Source of the DNA: Larix sibirica
Lineage: Eukaryota > Streptophyta > Pinopsida > Pinales > Pinaceae
DNA: 25,070 bases
Reading direction: 5' to 3'
Assembly: GCA_004151065.3 (NCBI GenBank)
Contig: NWUY0300059031.1
Location: 9,960 to 35,029, forward strand
Shown here: positions 9,019-19,307 of the stretch, one piece after another
How the letters are laid out: every line of letters starts with the position of its first letter
Position numbering within the stretch: position 1 is the first letter of the stretch
Notes under the pieces: generated by a model
What the model was told of the DNA's origin: nothing
The model's database searches: none
Seen by the model: the letters and a program-made list of their open reading frames with translations, nothing else
Program-made: the position numbers and the translations under genes

Positions 9019-9673
9019 CACTACAACAAAATAGGCAATTAACACCTATTTTAGTGTAATTTGTTTTCCAATTGGATTGGAAATATGGCGCTTAACCGGG
9101 CACAAACTTGCAATTTATTAAAGCGTCTAAGTTAGTGCGAGATTTAGTGCTAGGTTTAGTGTCATAATTTGAGCTATGTTTAGTGCCATAGTTAGCGTCT
9201 GATTTAGCGCTGACTATTTGTAAATTAAATTTATAGAAATAAAAACAAAAAATGCTAAAAATTGAAAAACAATTGTAAGGAAATGTTGGGATTTTAGCCT
9301 AGAACACTTTCCAAGAGGCAAGAGCTCTACTTGAACTACATTCCCGCAAAAAAATATGGTCAAAAGAACAAATTTGAATTGAAACTAAACTAACATACTG
9401 CAAATTGGAACTTACAAAAACATAAATGAAAAATGGTAAAAACTGAAAATAGAAATGGAAATTGTTAAGGGAATGCTAGGATTTGAACTCGAATTACTTG
9501 CCAAAAGGAAGGAATTATACTTGAACTACATTTCCATAGAAATATACCTTTAGAAGTGCATATTTGAATTGAAATTAACCTAATCTATGCATGCAAACAA
9601 ATGAATACAAATGAAAAAGTAAAAAGAAATAGATGGGTGCCAAGATTTGAACCTAAATCTCCTTACATTAATG
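7587..9673. repeat. 2,087-bp direct duplication, copy 1 (probable assembly artefact)
   Basis: Identical by eye to 9679-11765 at a fixed offset of 2,092 except for C at 7597 versus T at 9689. It covers gypsy pol and the left end of the CACTA transposon, with no natural element boundary at either end. The junction is four unmatched bases and a single N at 9678. Confidence 0.95.
9271..9673. repeat. Diverged ~180-bp tandem units inside the CACTA element
   Basis: Units start near 9271, 9460 and 9631, and the third runs into the contig end. Shared features in order are G-x-TG-[CT]-[TC]-[AG]-GGATTT-AAC-like core, CTTGAACTACATT (first two units), ATTTGAATTGAAA-TAA, and an A-rich end with AAATG and AAAAA. 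The same units recur at 11363-11801 in the second copy. The core TGCTAGGATTTGAACTCGAA in unit 2 resembles the inverted T-arm of a tRNA, but no complete tRNA fold is seen. Confidence 0.6.
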
Positions 9674-9677
9674 CAAG

Positions 9678-9678
9678 N
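9678..9678. other. Single N: contig join
   Basis: One undetermined base lies exactly between the end of the first and the start of the second copy of the 2,087-bp duplication. A one-base N is a typical mark of a join made by scaffolding or gap filling. Confidence 0.9.
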
Positions 9679-11765
9679 ATGAAGGCCATATTTCCCATAT
9701 AAAATCCTTCAATCAAGCCACCAAAGGGTCATTGCACCTCTGGTATAATAATGAGCTCCTTTAAATCACAATATGACTCTCACAATCCAAGTTACACACA
9801 CACACACAAAGACTAAACTTGTTAAACCATGTGGATTATACTCCATTATATTTTTTCCTGGGATTGAGAGATTCTGGGATTTAGATATGGGTGTTATGTC
9901 TCAATTGCATGAAAAATGGCCATCATCTTTTTTCATATGTAGATTGGTCCAAAATTTGATCGTATCATTGTTTATTGGTGAAGGCCAAAGGGCATCCTTC
10001 TTGCATCGATACTGCTCCAAGACCTCTCTTAGAGGCATCATATTATAAGACAACAGTGTTAGTGAAATCGTGCATTTCCAATATTGGAGGAATGCACATG
10101 GTCTCCTTAAAGGTTGGGAAGGACTGCTTAGCTTCTTCACTCTTGACAAAGGCATTCTTTTTTAGCAAGGAAGTTAAAGGAGCTGCAATTTTTTCACAAC
10201 TTTTCACAAACTTTATGTAGTATCCTGTAAGTCCTAGGAAACCACACAACTCTTTAGGGTCTTGGGGCGTGGCCAATCTTCCAGAAACACCACTTTCTTT
10301 GGGTTTACTCATACTCCTCCTAACTCACAACGTGGCCCAATTATTCAACCTAGGAAACCCCAAAACCACATTCATAACATTTCACAAATAATTGGTGGTC
10401 CCTCAATAATTTCAAGGCATGATCGACATGCTCTAGGTGGTCTTCTCATGTTGTGTTGTAGATCAATATATCATCAAATAAAACCAACATAAAATTGAGG
10501 AGGAAAGGTCATAAAATCTTATTCACGAGGCTCTGAAAGGTGAATGGAGCATTGAAAAGGCCAAAATGCATCACCAAAAACTCACAATGACCTTCATGTG
10601 TGTGGAAACTTTTCTTAGAGATGTTGGCCTCTTTCATCCTTATTTGGTGGTATATTGAGCAAAGGTTCAGTTTAATGAAAAACTTGGCTCTATGAATCTC
10701 ATCCAAAAGATTATCAATAACCAGGACATGAAATTCATATCATTAATAGTCACTCTTATTGAGAGCTTGTAAATCAAGACACATGCTCCAAGTGCCTTCC
10801 TTTTTCAATACCATAACCACTTGTAAGGAATAATGGCTTGTACTAGGGTGAATGATGCCAACCTACAACAACTCCTTAATGATATTTTCTATTTCATTTT
10901 TTGCATGAAAGGGTGCCTATAAGGTTGTACATTGAGGGGTTGACTCCTTGGAATTAGTGGAATATGATGGTCATGCTCTCCATGGGATGGTGATAAACCC
11001 TTGGGTGTTTTAAAAACCTATTTTTGTTTAGAGATAAATAGTTGAAAGTTAGGGTGAATGTCCTATGGGGGCGTGTCCACTACTTGTATGGCATTGAATT
11101 GTGTAATAATCACTACAACAAAATAGGCAATTAACACCTATTTTAGTGTAATTTGTTTTCCAATTGGATTGGAAATATGGCGCTTAACCGGGCACAAACT
11201 TGCAATTTATTAAAGCGTCTAAGTTAGTGCGAGATTTAGTGCTAGGTTTAGTGTCATAATTTGAGCTATGTTTAGTGCCATAGTTAGCGTCTGATTTAGC
11301 GCTGACTATTTGTAAATTAAATTTATAGAAATAAAAACAAAAAATGCTAAAAATTGAAAAACAATTGTAAGGAAATGTTGGGATTTTAGCCTAGAACACT
11401 TTCCAAGAGGCAAGAGCTCTACTTGAACTACATTCCCGCAAAAAAATATGGTCAAAAGAACAAATTTGAATTGAAACTAAACTAACATACTGCAAATTGG
11501 AACTTACAAAAACATAAATGAAAAATGGTAAAAACTGAAAATAGAAATGGAAATTGTTAAGGGAATGCTAGGATTTGAACTCGAATTACTTGCCAAAAGG
11601 AAGGAATTATACTTGAACTACATTTCCATAGAAATATACCTTTAGAAGTGCATATTTGAATTGAAATTAACCTAATCTATGCATGCAAACAAATGAATAC
11701 AAATGAAAAAGTAAAAAGAAATAGATGGGTGCCAAGATTTGAACCTAAATCTCCTTACATTAATG
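9679..11765. repeat. 2,087-bp direct duplication, copy 2, with duplicate gypsy RT and CACTA left end
   Basis: This repeats 7587-9673. It therefore shows a second set of the same broken gypsy RT/RNase H (9679-11110, minus strand, stops in the same places) and a second CACTA left end at 11111 with the same AAT before it. After 11765 it continues with 36 bases not present at the end of copy 1, then the N gap. It is best read as the better contig end of the same locus. A true tandem duplication or two alleles joined head to tail are less likely alternatives. Confidence 0.9.
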
Positions 11766-11801
11766 AAAGGGTATTCCTTAAGCCATACCCATGAACTAGA
11801 T

Positions 11802-12667
11802 NNNNNNNNNNNNNNNNNNNNNNNNNNNNNNNNNNNNNNNNNNNNNNNNNNNNNNNNNNNNNNNNNNNNNNNNNNNNNNNNNNNNNNNNNNNNNNNNNNN
11901 NNNNNNNNNNNNNNNNNNNNNNNNNNNNNNNNNNNNNNNNNNNNNNNNNNNNNNNNNNNNNNNNNNNNNNNNNNNNNNNNNNNNNNNNNNNNNNNNNNNN
12001 NNNNNNNNNNNNNNNNNNNNNNNNNNNNNNNNNNNNNNNNNNNNNNNNNNNNNNNNNNNNNNNNNNNNNNNNNNNNNNNNNNNNNNNNNNNNNNNNNNNN
12101 NNNNNNNNNNNNNNNNNNNNNNNNNNNNNNNNNNNNNNNNNNNNNNNNNNNNNNNNNNNNNNNNNNNNNNNNNNNNNNNNNNNNNNNNNNNNNNNNNNNN
12201 NNNNNNNNNNNNNNNNNNNNNNNNNNNNNNNNNNNNNNNNNNNNNNNNNNNNNNNNNNNNNNNNNNNNNNNNNNNNNNNNNNNNNNNNNNNNNNNNNNNN
12301 NNNNNNNNNNNNNNNNNNNNNNNNNNNNNNNNNNNNNNNNNNNNNNNNNNNNNNNNNNNNNNNNNNNNNNNNNNNNNNNNNNNNNNNNNNNNNNNNNNNN
12401 NNNNNNNNNNNNNNNNNNNNNNNNNNNNNNNNNNNNNNNNNNNNNNNNNNNNNNNNNNNNNNNNNNNNNNNNNNNNNNNNNNNNNNNNNNNNNNNNNNNN
12501 NNNNNNNNNNNNNNNNNNNNNNNNNNNNNNNNNNNNNNNNNNNNNNNNNNNNNNNNNNNNNNNNNNNNNNNNNNNNNNNNNNNNNNNNNNNNNNNNNNNN
12601 NNNNNNNNNNNNNNNNNNNNNNNNNNNNNNNNNNNNNNNNNNNNNNNNNNNNNNNNNNNNNNNNNNN
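11802..12667. other. Assembly gap, 866 N
   Basis: All bases are N. Any long ORF across it on either strand is meaningless. It lies inside the CACTA element, between the internal repeats and the right end. Confidence 1.
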
Positions 12668-12987
12668 ATGACGGAAAATGAGAGATTTTAATTAAAATAA
12701 TTGAAATTCCCTCCAACTCGTTAGGATTGAGGAAAATGTTGAACCTTTGATATTACTTAGCTTTATTTTTGAAAAATTTCCCTCGTTTTTATTTAGTCAC
12801 TTAGGAAACTTGGTGCTAAATCTAGCACTAAGCTAAACCTAGTGTAGGAAATAACATTGCATTTGGGGCCATCCTATGAAATAGTGCTGACTTTTCATAA
12901 AAGCTACAAAAAATCACTAAAAAAGTAAATGTAAGAAAAAAAGGAAGCTAAAAGGGATGCTAATTACATGGTTTTTCTGTAGTGAAT

Positions 12988-14513
12988 GCTCAAGTGGCCT
13001 TTCCTCAATAAATTCTCCATGTGGTGGGAGGTGATAATTTCAAGAGAACTTGAGGTGAGCCTCTTGAGATTATGTATTTTCCCTTAGTGGAGCTGATGTA
13101 TAGGTCCTTTAAATCCATGGTGAAAGGACCCAAAGTCCATAATCATTATGCCCCTAGAACCACATTACAACCACTCATTTCAATATCAAACATGTGTGCT
13201 TTGGAATGGTAGTCACCCATTTGGAATTTCACATTTTCACATTACCCCCCACATTTTATCATACCACCATTTTGTATCATAGTTTGGAAATTTGGTATAG
13301 AAAATACATAACAATGTGTTTCTTCTACCACTCTTATATGAACAAAATTATGGGTGTTGCCATTGAAAAATGGTACAATTACTTTGCAATTCTTGATATA
13401 GCCTATCATCTTCAATGTTTAGGGAGTTGAGAGACTTGATAAGGCATCGTGGGAAATTTTGGGTTCCTCATTAGGAGCTTGCAAGGTGGTGTCATTAGTT
13501 GATTTCCTTCAATTGCTATGTCTTATAATAGGTGATCTTGTGAAGATACATCCATTTAGAATAACTTTTATTCTTTGCATTTATGTCCTTTGAAATACAT
13601 TTTATCATAATTATAGAAAATTTTGAGGCATTTATGCTTTTCCATCTCTTTTGGAGACAACTTTTGGATTCTTAATGATAGAGGGTTGGAGATGTTGGGA
13701 GTAGGTGACATGGGGGGAATATTGTGAATAGGAAATGAAGATCTGTTGGTTTGAGGATTAATCACCATCTCATCTCCTCTAGCTCAATCATAAGCTTCCA
13801 ACCATGTTTTGGGCACTACATTATGACATGTGCTCTAATTGTGTCTTTGAGGCCATTGATGAAACATTCTTTAAAAAAAAAGGCCCTCTGTGCATATTAC
13901 TAATCACTCAAAGCCTGCAATATAATCGATAATTATGTCACACTAGCATAATTTTTTCAATAGGTCTAAGTAGTGAGTGCCACATTCAAAACGATCACGG
14001 AGGATATTCACAAATTGGGTCCAAGGGGTGTAGCTATAGTAAGATTTATGATACCAATGCCAACATTGCCAACATTGCCAACATTCCGAGTCTAATTATA
14101 AAACACCCACTTTTAATTTTTGGAGATCATAACTAATGTCATAGAGAGAAAAATAATGTTCCATTTGGGTAATCCAACTTGATGGATTTGAGCCATCAAA
14201 TTTGCACATGTATACCTTTGGTAAGTGTGCCATGAATTATTATCTAGAAGGGCGGAGGCTTAGTATTTAGAAAGAGAGTATAAGATCCACATAATTCATT
14301 TGCAAATGATTTTGGGGTTATATCCTCCCTTTTGGAATCGAGACCCATGTGTTTATGTAACCCCTCCAATATTTTGCCCTGGAAAGCGATTGTGGTGTTG
14401 ATAATTGCGACTGAATTGTGCAACTCTGCAATTGTAGATCCAATATCCTTAGGTTCCTTAGGTGGGTCCATGTTTTGGTTCTCCATGTTTCGTTGGTTGC
14501 GAGTGTGGACCAT
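12988..14513 (-). pseudogene. Gypsy element 1 gag and protease region, broken
   Basis: Gag forms the particle that packages the element RNA. The likely start is the ATG at 14513 (minus), giving MVHTRNQRNMEN and then an 89-residue open stretch to 14244. Further fragments in shifting frames agree with a plant gypsy gag: ITQMEHYFSLYDI near 14180-14145 and CFINGLKDTIRAHV near 13865-13830. Towards 13060-12990 an SSLEIITSHHMENLLRKGH segment matches the linker between protease and RT. No clear DTG/DSG protease active site was found. Many stops and frameshifts are present, and there is a 9-bp x3 repeat at 14058-14084. The reading is cut at 12984/12985 by the CACTA element, and the RT continues at 9018. 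Confidence 0.75.
14058..14084. repeat. 9-bp unit x3 in element 1 gag
   Basis: TGCCAACAT is repeated exactly three times (14058-14066, 14067-14075, 14076-14084). It keeps the frame and encodes a short Asn-Val-Gly run on the minus strand. Confidence 0.9.
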
Positions 14514-14708
14514 GGGAACACTTATGATCTACAAATTATTAATTGACTTATCTCAAAATGACTATTGGATAAAGAAGAATATTTTGAGATGTACCACCTG
14601 TTAGGCCCAAATGCTCATAATAAGGGAAATGTAAATAATATACATCTTGAGAGAAATATATATCTTAAAAATATTATTTTTATTCACTAGATTTATACTT
14701 TCACAACA
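14514..14708. other. Junction between the two gypsy families
   Basis: AT-rich sequence between the start of element 1 gag and the truncated gag of the second family. It contains TGTTAGG at 14599 and a TCACAACA end near 14706. It may be a remnant of the element 1 leader or LTR, but nothing firmly identifies it. Confidence 0.4.
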
Positions 14709-15732
14709 TTAACAATAAATACTTTTCTTTAAAATATTTTTGAATTCAAAGCACTCAATTTTACCTTCTTGGTTCCCCTTGGTAACTTTTAAATCTTCCC
14801 ACCACCGTCCAGCCTTTCCATTGAGGTTGTAAATTGCTAATCGAGCTTTTAATTCATTTGGGTAAGCATAAAAATGAAAATATTTGGACATACCAAGCAA
14901 CCATTCTTTACCTTTCTCACCTGAATCAAGTTCTCCTTCGAAGACTGGTGCTTTAATCTTCTTAAATTCCCCTTTCAATTTAGAAGTATGCGAATGTTTA
15001 ATTTTCTTTTTAAATCGAAGTGGGGAGGAAATCTCAAATTAGGCAGTACTATAGATATTCCTCTCTAATTGGTAGGAGGGACTTTATTCCTTTTCCTTTT
15101 CCTTTTGCTTTCTTCTTTCTTATCGGATCCTTCCAATGCGTTACTATAAGTGTGAACCGGATTTTGTTTGATTTCGGTTAAATTTTGCAATAACACAACA
15201 TTCAGTTCTTGTTGTGCTTTCCTATCTTTCATGTTATCTTCTTTAAAAATCTGCAACTCAGATTTTAAGCTTCGCATAGTCTTACATAATTATGAGGGTG
15301 TGACTATTTGATGTTCGCCATTTATACTAACCCATATTTCTCCCTCCTGTTGAGGTGGTTCCATATGCCCTTGTTGGATGGAATTTCTATTCTCACTCAT
15401 GATTAATAAAAAAATTGTCTTAATGCATCTGTCTTTGGTTTTGAATCTAGTCCACTATTATTCCTGTCTTTCTATGGCCTGGCAATCCCTTTCCAATTCT
15501 GCTCTATCTCTAGCTGTTCTTAGTATTAAATTATAAAATTGACCCGATATAGAGTTATGATTTCCCAACTGTATTGGTAAATTTGATTGTGTCGCCTCGG
15601 GTATAGTCATCAATTACCTTATTATACAAAATAACATTTTTATTAGTTTATATAGGCAGAAGAAATCATTTTACAATTTAAAAGGAGATCCCATAGGTCA
15701 TGCAGAGCTACAACCTTGCTCTGATTCCAAAA
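14709..15732 (-). pseudogene. Second gypsy family: PBS, leader and gag fragment (element 3)
   Basis: This lies directly inside the LTR at 15733-19265. A primer-binding site is followed on the minus strand by a gag N-terminus from ATG 15610 (MTIPEATQSNLP), stops near 15460, then MRSLKSELQIFKEDNMKDR (15277 downwards) with a basic KRKRKRNK end. From 14978 to 14709 there is a typical plant gag core (KGEFKKIKAPVFEGELDSGE, EWLLGMSKYF, ARLAIYNLNGKAGRWWEDLK). It breaks off after FKNILKKS near 14715, so everything downstream is lost. The part 15168-15732 closely matches 22842-23405 of the neighbouring element. The gag core kept here is missing from that neighbour. Confidence 0.85.
15718..15729 (-). 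promoter_or_regulatory. Primer-binding site of element 3
   Basis: The minus strand reads TGGAATCAGAGC, one base from TGGTATCAGAGC, the usual plant gypsy site complementary to the 3' end of initiator tRNA-Met. It starts three bases inside the LTR end, as expected. Confidence 0.85.
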
Positions 15733-18700
15733 TGTAACACTTAATATCTGACCACATTAAAACTTGAAATATTATGCATGTAAATGTTTTTTTATATATA
15801 TGTCTATCATTTGCAATCATATGTGATGTATACTCTGGTGTTTAGTAGTTAGCATGTTTATTACTGTTCTCTCCATAGAGCTTGATTATTGTCATTGGTC
15901 ATTTGATGTTTTCGAATTTATTTCGATAATTGGCAATGTTGAGTATCCATGCATTATTTATTCGTGCTCATGTTTTACTAACTTATTACAATGAGCGTGA
16001 TTGCTCTTGAGAGATTCTATGATCTCACTTGCATTTATTATTCATATTTTCATGAGTTGAGCTAGCATCATAACCAAATCATTTGTTAATGCTAGTACAA
16101 TAGTTATCATGCATTATTTCTTAACAATGTTTACTTATCTTGACATAGTTAGAGTTGTATCGTTCTAAGCCACTACCTTACACATATCATTATAATTTTT
16201 GTTGTATATATATTTGTTTACCCTTCTTTTACCACCCCTAACGATCCACATAAGCGTGGAGTCGACCCAAAAGGCGAATTACTTAGGCTTCGCCTAAAGA
16301 AACACTTGACATGTGCAGGATAGAATTTTATTTAGCACCACAAGGGCGATAACGGTGATATAAATTAACCATTTATTTCATGATACGTGTAACTTAATGT
16401 ATTACAGTGTGGTACGTCGTGGAGGTTTGAGATATAACCATGCATCAATAGTGGGTTCGTTGGTTTATTTAAGAACTCCAGGCAACAACCAGAAAGGGCG
16501 TACAATCAAGTATTTCCTTTCCCCTCCAGTTGCCCCATGATATAATTACAATTGTAATGGCAATTTGAAAAACAGTGAGGTGAGGGTTAAACCTCTTCCC
16601 CATCGTTGAGAAGCTTCATTTTTGTTGCTTTATTTTCTCTATGTGGTGAGGGAATTTCATTTGAGAACATAGAGAGCTCTGCGTGGATCGATGTGTAACA
16701 TTTGTTCCTAAGTTAAGGTATAACATTTTTCCTCTGTGCTCTAATGGTACGATGGAATATGCATGAGATCTCAGTTCCTTTTCACTCGGTAATAGTTTCT
16801 CCTTTCTCCTTGTTACTATTTTTACTTATGATTATCAATATTCATGTTGTTCCATTGTTATTTATCTTCTTTACCAGGTTAATGATTCTTCGAGATTTTT
16901 CTGTGTAGCTAAGGACGATGCACAACCAAGGGTCCTTCTTATACGTAGATGAAGGTGGTGACCATCCCAGGTAAGCTCCCACCCTAGTTCGAACTCCTCT
17001 GGTGTAGATTCGCAATATTTATGAGCCCCCCCTTCAAGTGTTGTCGTCGCAGGGTTTTATAGATTGTACTCTTTCGATGGTTAATGTCAGGATTTATATA
17101 CCATGATTGTATATATTTGGTTTTACAAACCCTATATTGGGTTTTAATGGCCCGTATCCTTTCTATTGTTTATACAGCTACTCCTTGAAATAATGATAAT
17201 AAAAAATTCGGGGGTTTCACTCCCATTGACTAGTGTTTGTGTTAGTTCCCTTTGGAATGTTTAAGTACTTATATTTTTTATCAGCTACAAAGCTTATGGT
17301 CTTTATGGAGACTATTACGATGTTGTTTGTTATGTTGTGCAATATATATATAATGGATAAACAAGGTTTCGAGTTCTTCGGATTTCTCTTGCCAAACTTT
17401 TCTTTGCATGTTCTATTTATAAGTATGCTCTATTCTTTATCAATGTCTAAATAAATGTACACTTTCTTGTGGCCCTTGATTGAGGGTGACGAACCTATAT
17501 GGGATCTCTGTGTTATTTACTAGATATTGTTTATTAACATGATGTATTATTTTCATTTACAAATTTTTTTGTATATGCTCGTTCTCGAGCTCGATTAAGT
17601 GACTATTTAAATGAGTCTCTTATCTTCATTGTGAATTTAATAGTGTTACCACATTCTGGAAATTGTGACTGTTATTTTTGTTTTTCTATAATGTTGTTTA
17701 ATATGAGTGTTTACGCCCGTTATTACTACATGTCTATAACGTAGGCTTCATCGTTGTAATGAATATAAGTCGACTCTGTAAGAGGTCAACCTAGGGTTAT
17801 TTGATACCCAAATTCTTTTACTTATCTGGTCTATACAAAAGGATGCCATTGATGAGTTCAAGCTTCGAGTCCTTTCAATATGAATTCATTGTAATATATA
17901 TTTAGTCTTGTTCATTATGAACTTTATATTTGTAAGTTGTATTTTTTCTTGCTGATGATCATAAGCATTTATGGCTTATCCAAGGGTTCCAACCCTTCAC
18001 TTATCATGAGAAAACCTACATATAATATTTTTCTCCTTCTTTATCTTGACTTAGGTTGAGGGTATAATCTGGTGTTCATGGTCTAATTAATAAGAAAGGG
18101 TTTCAGTCTATTCTATAATAAATAAATTTATGGAATTCTACTATATAACTCGTATTAAGAGAAAGTATATAACACTATGAACCCTATTCCCTACTAGATT
18201 TGGTACACAAAATAAGTGACTTGATAAGCAATACAATTGTCTTTATTACAATACATTTAACCAAACAAAATATTGAAAACAACATTTTAAATACATCTCA
18301 TTCAACAAAATTCATTAAACTTAAAGGAATATAAAGAAATATTATAACAGGAATAGCATTTTCCTTACCACTAAACCCCCGCCATCCATTATTTAACTTG
18401 AAGATTAAAATATTAACAACTGCACAATTCATAATAAACTTTCCAACATACTTTTAAAACAATACTTTCTTCCAACATACTATAGGGATAACATGTTCTA
18501 CCCAACCATAGAAATCTGCAGTAGTTCTTAATCTCTCAACCCTCGTAGAATTCACCCCTGAGCCAAACCAAGATTACTAGTAAAACCTAAATTAGGGTTA
18601 GTTGATGTATATACTTACTCATTAATGCATACTTGCCAATAGGTTCCTTTTACTCATCATTATGGATTCCTGAGATTAATTTCCTCTCCTTCCTAGAGAT

Positions 18701-19265
18701 CACTGTCCACATAGACTGAGCGCTCAGCAAGGTAATCCAGACTTGACCTGTACCGTGGAAATGGGAATAATTGCCTCCTGCAATCTCCCTTATCTGTTGC
18801 TCATTTCTTAGCTTTGGTAATTTTTACAGAGAATGGCTTCCTCTCATGTGGTTTCAGAAATGTGCAGCAGAAAATTGATCATATTTTTGTAGGAAAAGAA
18901 AGTAAGAGCAACCTTCCCCTTTTCTTTCTTCCTCTTATATTTTATTTTTAAGTTAGAAGAGAAGTTAGGGTTTATTTTTAAATCCTCACATTTCTTGAAA
19001 TTCTTATTTATTAATTTTCACATATTTTAGTCTTTCCCCTTGGTTAAATTCATTTACTCACACAAGTCATGATTTTCCTAGTAAGCTTGGTTTCTCTTTC
19101 AACAAGCTACCCCTTAGCAGGTAAATATAAACATTTCATAAATAAAGTATTAATCACATCACACAAAATACTCTTTGTTCATGATTCCTTGCATCATACA
19201 CATACCAAAATTGATTTCAAGTATTCTGACTTAGTCAACTAGGGGTAACATCTTCGGATGTGACA
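15733..19265 (-). repeat. 3' LTR of element 2, also acting as the 5' LTR of fragment 3 (3.5 kb)
   Basis: The plus strand begins TGTAACACTTAATATCTGAC and ends GGATGTGACA; in element direction that is TGTCACATCC...AAGTGTTACA. The left edge abuts a primer-binding site and the right edge a polypurine tract, so both boundaries are supported. 15733-17393 matches 23406-25070 with small indels. The length of 3,533 bp is long but within the range for plant gypsy LTRs. Short ORFs inside, such as 17233-17454, are not genes. No separate insertion was recognised within it. Confidence 0.85.
16244..16297. other. Two small hairpins conserved between LTR copies
   Basis: Hairpin A is TCCAC..GTGGA around ATAAGC (16245-16260). 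Hairpin B is TTAGGC, loop TTC, GCCTAA (16283-16297). The same pair occurs in the other LTR at 23920-23937 (with 6-bp arms) and 23959-23973, where the hairpin B stem is unchanged and only its loop differs. Confidence 0.6.
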
Positions 19266-19278
19266 TCCCACCCCCCTT
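19266..19278 (-). promoter_or_regulatory. Polypurine tract of element 2
   Basis: The minus strand reads AAGGGGGGTGGGA directly before the TGTCACATCC start of the 3' LTR. This is the expected primer site for plus-strand synthesis. Confidence 0.9.
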
Positions 19279-19307
19279 AAAAATAACACCGTCCCGCTGT
19301 TAACTTT

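Larger units (their letters stand above)
9019..12984. mobile_element. CACTA-type DNA transposon, nested in gypsy element 1
   Basis: The left end is CACTACAACAAAATAGGC at 9019 and the right end TTTTTCTGTAGTG finishes at 12984. Inverted, the right end reads CACTACAGAAAAACC, so the termini share CACTACA-x-AAAA. Both flanks carry AAT (9016-9018 and 12985-12987), the 3-bp target duplication expected of this superfamily. Subterminal repeats are present in opposite orientation: at left a GATTTAGTGCTAGGTTTAGTG-like block near 9140-9160 and related TTAGTGC/TTAGCGC words to 9210, and at right the complement near 12812-12845. No transposase ORF is visible, so it is non-autonomous or its coding part is in the gap. 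If the assembly duplication is removed the known sequence is about 655 bp at left plus 36 bp, the gap, and 317 bp at right. Confidence 0.85.
5530..14598 (-). mobile_element. Ty3/gypsy LTR retrotransposon 1, degraded, with nested insertions
   Basis: Read on the minus strand the order is gag (14513 downwards), protease region, RT, partial RNase H, integrase and a chromodomain-like tail, then a polypurine tract and a candidate 3' LTR. The order PR-RT-RH-IN is that of Ty3/gypsy. The integrase tail with a DATW motif suggests the chromovirus branch. Every domain has stops or frameshifts, so it cannot move on its own. A CACTA transposon (9019-12984) and a CACTA-like segment (7032-7437) interrupt it, and an assembly duplication inflates it by about 2.1 kb. 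No convincing 5' LTR is present. The right boundary is approximate: TGTTAGG at 14599, next to a TGGTA on the minus strand, could mark an LTR edge, but the sequence beyond does not resemble the candidate 3' LTR. Confidence 0.85.

Noticed and set aside
9641-9660. Possible tRNA gene (inverted T-arm-like GATTTGAACC)
   Set aside because: No acceptor stem, D-arm or anticodon arm at proper spacing could be assembled. It is reported only as a feature of the internal repeats.
7587-11765. Genuine recent segmental duplication of transposon sequence
   Set aside because: Near-perfect identity, no natural boundaries, a single N at the junction and a gap after copy 2 fit an unmerged contig overlap better.
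11739-12716. Long ORFs on both strands across the gap
   Set aside because: They consist almost entirely of undetermined N bases.
17233-17454. 73-codon plus-strand hydrophobic ORF
   Set aside because: It lies inside an LTR on the antisense strand, and the corresponding region of the other LTR copy (around 24905-25070) carries indels. It is Phe/Leu/Met-rich by composition only.
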